64,000 bases of DNA from positions 6,286,001 through 6,350,000 of the forward strand of contig NZ_CP029193.1 of the NCBI RefSeq assembly GCF_008642355.1, in the 5' to 3' direction. Both the position numbers and the translations under genes were made by a program. Of the stretch, positions 41,865 to 50,198 are shown piece by piece. This stretch comes from Streptomyces venezuelae. GTDB taxonomy: Bacteria; Actinomycetota; Actinomycetes; Streptomycetales; Streptomycetaceae. The notes below the pieces were generated by a model. That model was not told where the DNA came from, searched no databases, and saw nothing but the letters and a program-made list of their open reading frames with translations. Every line of letters starts with the position of its first letter. Within the stretch, counting starts at the first letter, position 1.

Positions 41865-44800
41865 CATCACCCCGCCCTTGACCGACGTGTTCAACGCGCT
41901 CAAAGCATTTCTGGGGTCCTCCGTGCCCCAGCCCGCGCTGGAAGCCCTCTGCCAGGTCGAACTCGGCCTGTACCTCCAGCAGAAGATGATGCCGGGCAGC
42001 CCCGCGGGCAGCGCCTGGGTGCTGTTCAGCGGTTACGGGTTCGCCGAGGCGCACCGGGCACCGCTGCCATCCGATGCGGCGAGGACCCTGCGTATCGCCA
42101 GGTACTCGCTGTGGACGCTGCGCCGGAGCCGTACCTGGCTTGAGGCGCTGGACACCTACCAGAAGTTCGACCCCAGGGTGCGCGCCTACGACGTACCGGA
42201 CGCCGAGACACCCGCTGACCGCCGCGACCTCTCCGTCGCCAGCGACCGCTTCTCCGTCTACGAGCAACTGCTGCGTGCCGCACCGCCGCTGGCGGGCAGG
42301 CGCCTGCCGGTCGCGGGTCAGGGTCCGCACGCCTTCCCCGTCAGTCGCACCATGGCCGTCGTCGACCTGCCACCGGTCCCCCGTATCCCCCTCGTCGCCC
42401 ACGACATGGACATGGAACCGGCCGGCGGCGGCGAGCCCTTGATCTTCACCAGGGAGGACCTGGAGCGCACGGCGGCGGAGATGGACGCCCAACACGCTCG
42501 CTCCGGCAAGGGCCGGGCACCACGGTGGCTGGAGCGGCTACGGTCCTTCGACCTGTCCACCAAGCAGAACGGAACCTTCCACAAGGCGAGGAGGGACGAG
42601 GACTTCGCCTTCACGGTCGATGGCATCCAGCACCTGCTCGGCATTGTCGGCGCCGGGAAGAGCACACTGCGCGACATCATCGCCGTCCATCTCGCCAAGC
42701 TGGGCAAGCGCACCACCATCGTCGTCACCGATGTCGCGGAAGTGCTGAAGCTCGTCCGGCTTTACGACCTCTACACGGACGGCGCCGCCGCACCCGTGCT
42801 CGGCTCCTCGGGCCGTGAGCGGCACGCCCAGCGGTTGCACCGTCGGCTGGCGGGCCGGGGCGAGCACCGACTGCTCGCCCACGACGACCCCGCCTTCGCC
42901 TACCTCGGCACGTCCTGCCTGCTCAACGTCAGACGGCAGGGCGCCACGTCGACGACCGAACCACTCGCCTACGGTGAGGCACCCTGCTCCCGGCTCCGAC
43001 CCCCCTCGACCTTGCGGCGTGACCCGAGCGACGGACGATACTCCGAGTGGCAGAAGGGGGCGACGAGCTGCCCGTACTGGTCCGCCTGTCCCCGTCACCA
43101 CGGAGCTCGGACCCTGGTCGGCGCCCTGATCTGGGTAGCCACGCCGGCCGGGCTGATCGACGCCTCGCCGCCCCGCCCTCAGAACGGCGAGCGCATCCGC
43201 TTCCTCGAACTCGCCTGCCGCCGTAGTGACCTCGTGATCATCGACGAGGCCGACCGTGTCCAGATGCAGCTCGACCGGACTTTCGCACCCGCCGTGGTCC
43301 TCGCCAGCGACGAGGACAAGGGCCTCATCGACCAGCTGAGCCGGCACAAGATCCGGGAACTCGCGGCCGGCGGACGCACCCAGCTCTCCGAACGGGACGT
43401 CGAGACCTTCGCCGCCGCCCTCAACACCGCGGGCGCGGCCACCGACCGCCTGTACGCGATGCTCGTCGCCGGGTACGAGCTGCGCAAGTGGGTGCGGACG
43501 GGCTACTTCAGCGCCTGGACGCTCCAGCTGGGGCTCCTCGACGAACGCTACGAACTCCCCGACGACAGCGGTCCGGACCACCCTCATCACGCCCCCCGCG
43601 AGGCTCTCGGGAAACTGCTCGACGCGTTCCGGGACAACCCCTTCGGCGACCGTCACCGCAGGACGGAGCAGGACTTCAGCCACCTGACCGCCCTCCTCAA
43701 CGAACTGCTCCACACCGGAAACCCGGAGAACACCCGGCGCCGCCTCACCGAGGTCATGGACGAGGTCTTTGCCATCGACCCGAAGTACATGGCTGCCCGG
43801 CAGCGGAAGTACCAAGAGGCGTACGACGAGTGGCGGCGTGAGGAGGAGGAACAGGAGAAGAAGCGCCGGCGCCGCAGGAAGCCCAAGCCTCCGCCCCAGA
43901 CTCCCGAGGAATGGCGAAAGCAACTCGCGGAGCGCTTCGAGTTCACACTGTTGCTCAGCGCCCTGGAACCACGGCTCGCCATGATCAACGCCATGTGGCC
44001 CCGCGTCGAGGCCGCCCTCAGCCTGGGCTTCAACACGATGTACCGCCGACCGCTCGACTACGGCCCGATGGTGCCTGAGGCGCCGATGGGCAATGTGCTC
44101 GGCTTCCAGTTCCGGGTCCCGGGTGAGGACAAGGGCGGAGTCCGCAGTGGCGAACTGACCTTCTTCCGGTGCAGCGGCGTCGGACGTGAGCTGCTGCGCG
44201 CCATCCCCGATCTCACCTCCGTCGACGGCAGGCCCGGCGCCCACTTGCTGCTCATGTCAGGCAGCAGCTGGGCGGGCGCGTCCAGCCGCTACCACGTCTG
44301 CGTCCCGGTCGGTGTGGTCATCGAACCGCCGACCGAGGTGACCGAACGCATCGCCAACGAGAGCTCCATGCGCTTCGAGTTCATCGACGATGGCGACGAG
44401 AAGCTGCGCATGTCGGGAACTGATCCGGACGACCGCCCGGAGAAGTTGCGCCGCATCGCGTGCTATCTAGGTGAGGCCGGAGACGAGTACGAGGTCACTG
44501 AAGGTGGTCCGCTCCAGCAAGAGTTGCTCTCTCTTCCTCCCGGGCGCGACCAGATCCTTCTGCTGGTCGGCAGCTATGCCGAGGCGCGTGTGGTGGCCGA
44601 CACACTGCACAACCTCAACGTCCGTTGGCGCAACAAGGTGCTGTGCCTGGTGTCGGACGACGAGGAGGTCACTGCGGAGGACGAAGCGCCGTCCGCCTAC
44701 CACGCCCGATCACTGCGCCGGGGCGACGTCGAGCACCTGAAGGACCTCAAGGCGGACATCCTGGTGGCGCCCCTGCTCGCGCTGGAACGCGGCCACAACA

Positions 44801-45369
44801 TCCTCAACGAGGGCGACGAGGCGGCCATCGGCACGGTCTACTTCCTGGCACGGCCCCATCCGCACCCAGAGGACCTCCACCTGGCCGTCAACGCTGTCAA
44901 CGACTGGGTCGTCCGCGCCGTCACCGGGGGTGACTTCGCCACCCTGGTACAGGGAAAACCCACCGTCGAGGAGGGAGCGGAGGAGTTCCGCCGCCTCGCC
45001 CGTTCGTACTGGTACCAGGTACTCGCCCGTTCGATGGCGTGGAGCCGCCTCGACGACGATGTACGGGAACAGGTCACCTGGGACATGCTGGTCCTGTTGT
45101 GGCAGGTGATCGGGCGACTGGTACGCGGCGGCGTACCGGCCCGGGTGGTCTTCGTCGACGCCGCCTTCGCCCCCAACCGCAGCGCCGTACCGGCGCGGCC
45201 TGACACTCCCGAATCCAGTCTGCTGCACAGCGTCCTCGCCGTCCTGGACCCGTATTTCGACGGCGCCACGACGACCGCGGAAAAGCAGTTCATCGTCCGC
45301 GCCCTGTACGCGCCACTGCGCAGCATGCTCACCCGCCTGCTCGCCGCCGCCGTACCCACCCACCCGTAA
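41857..45369 (+). CDS. DinG/XPD-like Fe-S helicase of the pPIWI-RE island
   Basis: This 1170-residue superfamily 2 helicase has Walker A GIVGAGKST (262-270), DEAD box IIDEADRV (DEAD at 463-466) and a motif VI-like WQVIGRLVRGG near the C-terminus. Four cysteines between Walker A and DEAD (C354, C377, C405, C411) are placed as the [4Fe-4S] ligands of DinG/XPD 5'-3' helicases, which can unwind R-loops. A basic, coiled stretch (about 640-690) follows. The first 240 residues are specific to this family. It overlaps the upstream gene by 8 nt and precedes the pPIWI-RE gene by 31 nt. Confidence 0.85.
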   Translation: MRSITPPLTDVFNALKAFLGSSVPQPALEALCQVELGLYLQQKMMPGSPAGSAWVLFSGYGFAEAHRAPLPSDAARTLRIARYSLWTLRRSRTWLEALDTYQKFDPRVRAYDVPDAETPADRRDLSVASDRFSVYEQLLRAAPPLAGRRLPVAGQGPHAFPVSRTMAVVDLPPVPRIPLVAHDMDMEPAGGGEPLIFTREDLERTAAEMDAQHARSGKGRAPRWLERLRSFDLSTKQNGTFHKARRDEDFAFTVDGIQHLLGIVGAGKSTLRDIIAVHLAKLGKRTTIVVTDVAEVLKLVRLYDLYTDGAAAPVLGSSGRERHAQRLHRRLAGRGEHRLLAHDDPAFAYLGTSCLLNVRRQGATSTTEPLAYGEAPCSRLRPPSTLRRDPSDGRYSEWQKGATSCPYWSACPRHHGARTLVGALIWVATPAGLIDASPPRPQNGERIRFLELACRRSDLVIIDEADRVQMQLDRTFAPAVVLASDEDKGLIDQLSRHKIRELAAGGRTQLSERDVETFAAALNTAGAATDRLYAMLVAGYELRKWVRTGYFSAWTLQLGLLDERYELPDDSGPDHPHHAPREALGKLLDAFRDNPFGDRHRRTEQDFSHLTALLNELLHTGNPENTRRRLTEVMDEVFAIDPKYMAARQRKYQEAYDEWRREEEEQEKKRRRRRKPKPPPQTPEEWRKQLAERFEFTLLLSALEPRLAMINAMWPRVEAALSLGFNTMYRRPLDYGPMVPEAPMGNVLGFQFRVPGEDKGGVRSGELTFFRCSGVGRELLRAIPDLTSVDGRPGAHLLLMSGSSWAGASSRYHVCVPVGVVIEPPTEVTERIANESSMRFEFIDDGDEKLRMSGTDPDDRPEKLRRIACYLGEAGDEYEVTEGGPLQQELLSLPPGRDQILLLVGSYAEARVVADTLHNLNVRWRNKVLCLVSDDEEVTAEDEAPSAYHARSLRRGDVEHLKDLKADILVAPLLALERGHNILNEGDEAAIGTVYFLARPHPHPEDLHLAVNAVNDWVVRAVTGGDFATLVQGKPTVEEGAEEFRRLARSYWYQVLARSMAWSRLDDDVREQVTWDMLVLLWQVIGRLVRGGVPARVVFVDAAFAPNRSAVPARPDTPESSLLHSVLAVLDPYFDGATTTAEKQFIVRALYAPLRSMLTRLLAAAVPTHP

Positions 45370-45400
45370 GCGCCGAACCTCTGTCTCAGGAGGTAATTCC

Positions 45401-48169
45401 GTGTACCACCACATTCGCGTCGCGGCCTACGAACCCGACCCGCTCCACGGACCCTGGCGGGAGGAGATGAAAGTGCTGCGGCTCGGCGAGGACCTGCACG
45501 CCGAGCTCACCGGGATGCATGCCGAGGCGGACAGGAACTCCGTCCACCCTCACCGTCTCCCCGTGCGCAGGCTCAACTCCCTGCTCCAAGCGATGGCGCC
45601 AGGCGTCATCGCGACTGGTCGCAACGCCGGGACGGATGGCCGTCTGCCGTGGCTCTACGCGCGGGAAGCCGTCCCGCCGGAGGTGCTGGCCCCGGTGGTA
45701 GGAGCTTGGGCGGCGGGCATGCACCGGGAGGACGACGACTCGGAGGGCGCCGATCTCGAGGAGAGGCTCCGCTCCGGTGACCCGGCCGAGACGGTACGTC
45801 TGCCCCACTGGGAGACGGAACCGGTCGACCTCGCCGAGAGCGTGCTCTCGGCGGGCGGAACCGCCGAACCCGCCGCGCGGCTCTACAGCCTGCTGCCCGA
45901 GTGGATCGCCTTCCGGCTGGCCGCCCGGACGTTCCGCACGGGCGGCGCCACACTCCACTTCCGCGTCGAGAGCTCGGGTGACGGCGCGCGACTTGTCTCC
46001 TGGCCGCCTCAGCGATACGAGCGCCGACGGCAGACCTGGTACTACTCGGCCTGCCTCACCATCACCGTCCACACTGTGCCGTTCGCCCCGCGGTTCCGCG
46101 TCCATGTGTCCACCCAGGTACGCCGGTGGGCCACCCGACTGGATGTACGCCCCCACCAGCTCGGCGGTACGACCGTCCTGCTCGACGCTCCACTGCCGTG
46201 GCCGGAAGGGCCGGACCGGGGCCACCGGCTGATGGTGAACACGCTGGGCTACGACCGGCGGTCGAAGGAACTGGCCTGGCGCCGGCACAGCCCCGCACCG
46301 CTCCTGCCCGAGCTGGACATCGTGCGCAACTATCCCCCGCCCGAAGCGCTCTTCGCCGACCCCGAACGGTGGATCAACGGTTCCGGGGACGTGGCCGCCG
46401 GCATCGTCTACCACCCGTCAATCGGTCCGCACGAGGTCGGACCCGGGCTGATGCCACGGGAGCGGGCGGATCTGGACGCCTGGGTCGAGGAAGGGCTGCG
46501 CCCCCTGCTGACCCGGGCCCCCGACCTCACGCGCGTCTCACGGAGCAACACGCCCTCCCTGCTGCCCCGTTCCGGCGCCGGACGCGTCCCGGGCGTCCGC
46601 GACGCCCAGCTGGCTCTGCAACGGCGGGCGGCGCTGACCCGCGCACTGAACGGCCGCCCTCTGGAGATCGACGTCTTCTGGCAGTCCCCGGAAACCCGTG
46701 CGGCGCTGCTCGCCGAGCTGCCCAAGCTCATTGGTCTGCCCGCCGGGCAGCAAGTGCCGTCGGCCGACGGGGAGACCTGGCAGTGGCAGTGCGAGGGGGT
46801 CGACATCCGCGTCCGGGCCCGGCCCGCGGGACCCTTGGCCGACGCCCTGCCGACCACCCGTGCCCGCGGGCGCCTCAAGGCCGTCCGGCTGGCCGAGGCC
46901 ATCGAAGGGCGCTGCGGGCTCGTGGCGGACCGGGCGGACCCACTCCTCGGCGGGGCCGGAGTCGTGATCACGGAGATCGCCGGCAAGGAGCGCTTCGCCG
47001 CCGTCCCGGACTCCGACCCCAAGCACGCGTTGCGCATCGCCTGGGCACGGCAGGGACGGCTGACCCAGTTCGTGAACTCGCCCGACGACACGGACAGCGC
47101 TCTGGAACACCGGGCCAGGTGGACCTGGCTGGACGCCTTCCGGCAGCTGGGCGCAATCAGCCCGCCCGCCCATCGGGTGGGAGCCGGCATTCCGGGCGAC
47201 CTCCAGTACGCGGCGCTCTGGCTCGTACGCCACACCAGGAGGGGGCCCACGCGATGCCCCGTCCACCGGCTGGTGGCGGTGCGGGTGCGCCCCGGGGACG
47301 GACCGGGCGTCATCGAGGGGTGGGACGCAGAACGAGCCGAATGGGTGCCGTATCCGAAGCTGTTGCTGATGCTCTCCCAGGCACGGGAACCGGCGGCGGG
47401 CGGCGGGAAGGAGACCGGCACGGGTAAGCTCGTCGATGACTCGCCAGCCCCGGGAGGATCCCGGCCCGCTGCCCGTCCGGGAGTGGAGCAGGACAGGCAG
47501 CGGGAGACCGAACGGCAGATCCGGGCACTGCTCTTCCAGCTCCGTGACCGGCCGACGCTGCTGCTGGCGGACGCCGGTAATCTGCGCCAGTGCTGGCCTG
47601 GCCTGCGCAACGGTGCACTGGACCGCGACACGCTCGGCTTCGGGGCCGAACCCGCACAGCGGCACACGCTCTACGGCCACGACCTGCGGGTGCTACTCGT
47701 ACGGGACGGCAACGCCCGGGGTGAAGTGGCGGAGTGGTACGCCCACGACACCGAGGACGGGGTCGGCTTCGCCGAGGGTGTGTGGGGGACGGCAGATACG
47801 GAGGGCCGTGTCTTCGCGAGTACGGCCTCGAAGCCGCACACGGTGGCGAAACTACCGAAGGGGCTCATGAAGCTGGTGCCCACGGCACAGGGCCGGACAG
47901 CGCCAGGGAAGACCGCGTGGAACCCCGGACAACTGGAGATCACCGTGCTCGGCTGTCTGTCGGAGAAGGCGCTGACGGACTCGGGGCGTGCGGGTGACCC
48001 GCCCGACCGGCCGGCGGAGTGGGCGACGCTCGCGCACCAGCTGCGTTACCACGACGACTACCCGCCGCTTGCCCGGCCTCTCCCGCTGCACTGGGCGCGT
48101 CTCGCCGGTGAGTACGTGCTTCCGGTGGCTGGAACGAAGTCGGCGGGGAGTACGTCATCCGTTTCCTGA
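45401..48169 (+). CDS. pPIWI-RE protein (prokaryotic PIWI family)
   Basis: This 922-residue protein matches the pPIWI-RE family. The C-terminal RNase H-like PIWI domain (about 705-910) has LLLADAGN (D724), the family's conserved Arg and Glu (R768 in LRVLLVRD, E775 in GEVAEWY), VFASTASKPHTVAKL and the ending PLPLHWARLAGEYV. The N-terminal and MID-like parts (1-650) lack a PAZ domain, as in the family. pPIWI-RE proteins are predicted to bind RNA-DNA hybrids and act with helicase and nuclease against plasmids or phages. The GTG at 45401 has a perfect AGGAGGT site. Confidence 0.88.
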   Translation: MYHHIRVAAYEPDPLHGPWREEMKVLRLGEDLHAELTGMHAEADRNSVHPHRLPVRRLNSLLQAMAPGVIATGRNAGTDGRLPWLYAREAVPPEVLAPVVGAWAAGMHREDDDSEGADLEERLRSGDPAETVRLPHWETEPVDLAESVLSAGGTAEPAARLYSLLPEWIAFRLAARTFRTGGATLHFRVESSGDGARLVSWPPQRYERRRQTWYYSACLTITVHTVPFAPRFRVHVSTQVRRWATRLDVRPHQLGGTTVLLDAPLPWPEGPDRGHRLMVNTLGYDRRSKELAWRRHSPAPLLPELDIVRNYPPPEALFADPERWINGSGDVAAGIVYHPSIGPHEVGPGLMPRERADLDAWVEEGLRPLLTRAPDLTRVSRSNTPSLLPRSGAGRVPGVRDAQLALQRRAALTRALNGRPLEIDVFWQSPETRAALLAELPKLIGLPAGQQVPSADGETWQWQCEGVDIRVRARPAGPLADALPTTRARGRLKAVRLAEAIEGRCGLVADRADPLLGGAGVVITEIAGKERFAAVPDSDPKHALRIAWARQGRLTQFVNSPDDTDSALEHRARWTWLDAFRQLGAISPPAHRVGAGIPGDLQYAALWLVRHTRRGPTRCPVHRLVAVRVRPGDGPGVIEGWDAERAEWVPYPKLLLMLSQAREPAAGGGKETGTGKLVDDSPAPGGSRPAARPGVEQDRQRETERQIRALLFQLRDRPTLLLADAGNLRQCWPGLRNGALDRDTLGFGAEPAQRHTLYGHDLRVLLVRDGNARGEVAEWYAHDTEDGVGFAEGVWGTADTEGRVFASTASKPHTVAKLPKGLMKLVPTAQGRTAPGKTAWNPGQLEITVLGCLSEKALTDSGRAGDPPDRPAEWATLAHQLRYHDDYPPLARPLPLHWARLAGEYVLPVAGTKSAGSTSSVS

Positions 48170-48513
48170 GCGAGGTGCCGCCTGAATGGGGCGTCCCAAA
48201 CGATCGACGCTGATAAGGATCAATGCTTCCCTCGTGTGAGCGCCGAAGCCTGAACCTGCCTACGGGGAAGGCGTCTGGTGCACTCCTTGCCCGGATCACC
48301 GGGCGTGCGCCGTGACGCTCGTTTGACGCTCTTCGCACCTGGTGTCCCCAAGACGGAGACGACGGACGGACCTGACCTGTGGTTTTCTCTGAGCTCACCC
48401 GGGTGACAGGTTTCCGATGACTCACCATGTGGAGTGTGTGGCGATTTGGAGCCTGCCGCCAAGGGCACCTGGTCTCGGATGGGCACGGTCACCCGGCGTG
48501 GCTCGGCTCGGGG
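48170..48513. other. Right margin of the island, no gene
   Basis: No gene is seen in these 344 bp between the pPIWI-RE and sigma-factor genes. The only recognised element is the attR-like copy of the methyltransferase 3' end at 48411-48473. A short stem (CCGGATCACCGG) lies near 48293-48304 and could help termination after the pPIWI-RE gene. Confidence 0.55.
48411..48473. repeat. attR-like remnant of the methyltransferase 3' end
   Basis: This segment is about 80% identical to 31276-31335. In the methyltransferase frame it reads FPMTHHVECVAI exactly, then a 1-bp deletion shifts the frame before GAGCCTG. Several differences (ACT/ACG, CAC/CAT, TGT/TGC) are synonymous, as expected if it was the original coding 3' end of the gene, displaced when the island brought its own copy. 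Confidence 0.75.
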
Positions 48514-49509
48514 TCAGCGGTCCACTGCTGTCTCCCGGTCGATGCGTGACAGTTTCTCGGGGTTGCGTACGGCGTAGATCCCGGTGATGAGGCCGGCTTC
48601 GAGGTGGAGTGCCAGGACCGAGTCGATCTCGGAGTCGTTCTCCGCGTCGTTCTCGGCGGCATCCGTGCGGAGGATCAACGCCGGGTGGCCGTTGACCTGG
48701 GCCGGGTGGAAGGTCGCCTGGAAGGTCGCCGAGGTGAGTCTGCTCAGTACGCTGAGCACCGGTTCGGCGCCCACGACGGGCTCCAGTGCGGCCCGTACGA
48801 CTCCGCCTCCGTCGGTCAGCAGCACGACGTCCGGGGCGATCATGTCGAGCAGGCGTTGCAAGTCGCCTGTCTCGACCGCCTGTTGGAATGCTGCCAGCGC
48901 CTCACGTGACTGGGCCGGTGTGACGGCCTCGCGTGGTCGGCGCGCCGCCACGTGGGCCCGCGCACGGTGCGCGATCTGCCGGACCGCGGCGGGGGTCTTC
49001 TCGACGGCCTGTGCGATGTCGTCGTAGCTGAGATCGAATACGTCACGCAGGACGAACACGGCCCGCTCGGTCGGCGTGAGCGTCTCCAGTACGAGCAGCA
49101 TCGCCATGGAGACGCTGTCGGCCAGCTCGACGTCCTCGGCGACATCGGGCGAGGTGAGCAGGGGTTCGGGCAGCCACGGGCCGACGTAGGACTCCTTGCG
49201 GCGACGCAACGTGCGCAAGCGGGTCATGGCCTGGCGCGTGGCGATGCGCACCAGGAGGGCGCGCGGGTCCCGGACCGTGTCCTGGTCGATGTGCGCCCAG
49301 CGCAGCCAGGTCTCCTGGAGGACGTCCTCGGCATCGGAGGCGGAGGCGAGCATCTCGTAGGCGACGGTGAAGAGCAGGTTGCGATGGGTGATGAATGCCT
49401 CGGTCGCGGGGTCCGTGGCGTCGGTGGCCGCGGGGTCCGCGGTGTCGGTGTGCGGGCCGGGGCCGCGCCCGCCGGGCGCTTCGGTCTTCTGCTGATCGCC
49501 CTCGTGCAC
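48514..49509 (-). CDS. ECF41-type (SigJ-like) RNA polymerase sigma factor
   Basis: This 331-residue sigma factor has region 2 (HRNLLFTVAYEMLASASDAEDVLQETWLRW), region 4 (LTPTERAVFVLRDVFDLSYDDIAQAVEKTPAAVRQI) and a C-terminal SnoaL-like domain of about 120 residues, which in ECF41 proteins replaces a separate anti-sigma factor. The neighbouring divergent gene encodes a carboxymuconolactone decarboxylase-like protein, the hallmark partner of ECF41. I start it at the GTG at 49509 after CAGGAG; the longer frame upstream overlaps the promoter. Confidence 0.9.
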   Translation of the reverse strand: MHEGDQQKTEAPGGRGPGPHTDTADPAATDATDPATEAFITHRNLLFTVAYEMLASASDAEDVLQETWLRWAHIDQDTVRDPRALLVRIATRQAMTRLRTLRRRKESYVGPWLPEPLLTSPDVAEDVELADSVSMAMLLVLETLTPTERAVFVLRDVFDLSYDDIAQAVEKTPAAVRQIAHRARAHVAARRPREAVTPAQSREALAAFQQAVETGDLQRLLDMIAPDVVLLTDGGGVVRAALEPVVGAEPVLSVLSRLTSATFQATFHPAQVNGHPALILRTDAAENDAENDSEIDSVLALHLEAGLITGIYAVRNPEKLSRIDRETAVDR

Positions 49510-49558
49510 CGTGGCTCCTGTTCGTTGCTGTCGCGTGCCTGGTTCGTTCAGGCACAAG

Positions 49559-49646
49559 TCGCCGCTCGGGGCCGTCCTGTGACACGGAGGGTCGGTGGCC
49601 TGGGTCACATCGCCCTGGTGTCACAGGGGCCGGGCGGGCGGTGACT
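49559..49646. promoter_or_regulatory. Divergent ECF41-type promoter pair
   Basis: Two facing-away copies of TGTCACA, 16 bp, then YGACTT are present. On the minus strand TGTCACA is at 49585-49579 with CGAC at 49562-49559, reading toward the sigma gene. On the plus strand TGTCACA is at 49620-49626 with TGAC at 49643-49646, reading toward the AhpD-like gene. TGTCACA is the known ECF41 -35 element; the -10 differs slightly from the published CGTC. Confidence 0.75.
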
Positions 49647-49712
49647 TATGGGCGTCAAGGCGTCGCGCGGATGATCCGGGCGGCACACGATTCCACGAGT
49701 GAGGACGTTGTC

Positions 49713-50198
49713 ATGGAACCCCGTATGAGTCTGTTCGCGAACGAGACCGGCGCCAAGATCGGCAAGCGGATATTCGCCGTCAGCCAGGTGATCCACGAGT
49801 CGGCGCTGCCCAAGCCCACCCAGGAGCTGGTGCAGCTGCGCGCCAGTCAGATCAACGGCTGCGGCTTCTGCGTCGACATCCACGGCAAGGACGCCGCGGC
49901 CGCCGGCGAGACCGCGACCCGACTGAATCTCGTCGCCGCCTGGCGGCACTCGAATGTCTTCACCGAGGCCGAGCGGGCCGCGTTGGCTCTCGCCGAGGAG
50001 GGCACTCGCATCGGTGACGGCCGCGAGGGCGTGTCCGACGAGACCTGGGACCAGGTCCGCAAGCACTACGACGAGGACCAGGCCATCGCGCTGGTCGCCC
50101 TGATCGCCATGATCAACGCGACCAACCGGCTCGGGGTGATCCTCGACAACGTGGGCGGCGCCTACGAGCCCGGCAACCTCGCCACCATCGCCGGCTGA
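49713..50198 (+). CDS. AhpD-like carboxymuconolactone decarboxylase family protein
   Basis: This 161-residue protein has the AhpD signature with a redox pair, NGCGFCVDIHGKD (C50, C53, H57), in an all-helical fold. Members reduce disulfides or peroxides using the CxxC. It is the expected target of the divergent ECF41 sigma factor. Its stop codon directly abuts the stop codon of the convergent hydroxylase gene (TGA|TCA), so no terminator separates them. Confidence 0.9.
   Translation: MEPRMSLFANETGAKIGKRIFAVSQVIHESALPKPTQELVQLRASQINGCGFCVDIHGKDAAAAGETATRLNLVAAWRHSNVFTEAERAALALAEEGTRIGDGREGVSDETWDQVRKHYDEDQAIALVALIAMINATNRLGVILDNVGGAYEPGNLATIAG

Noticed and set aside
48170..48513. Possible CRISPR array or further repeats near the pPIWI-RE genes
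   Set aside because: No regularly spaced repeats occur here or elsewhere in the window, and no cas1/cas2 genes are present; the Cas4-like protein is not part of a CRISPR locus.
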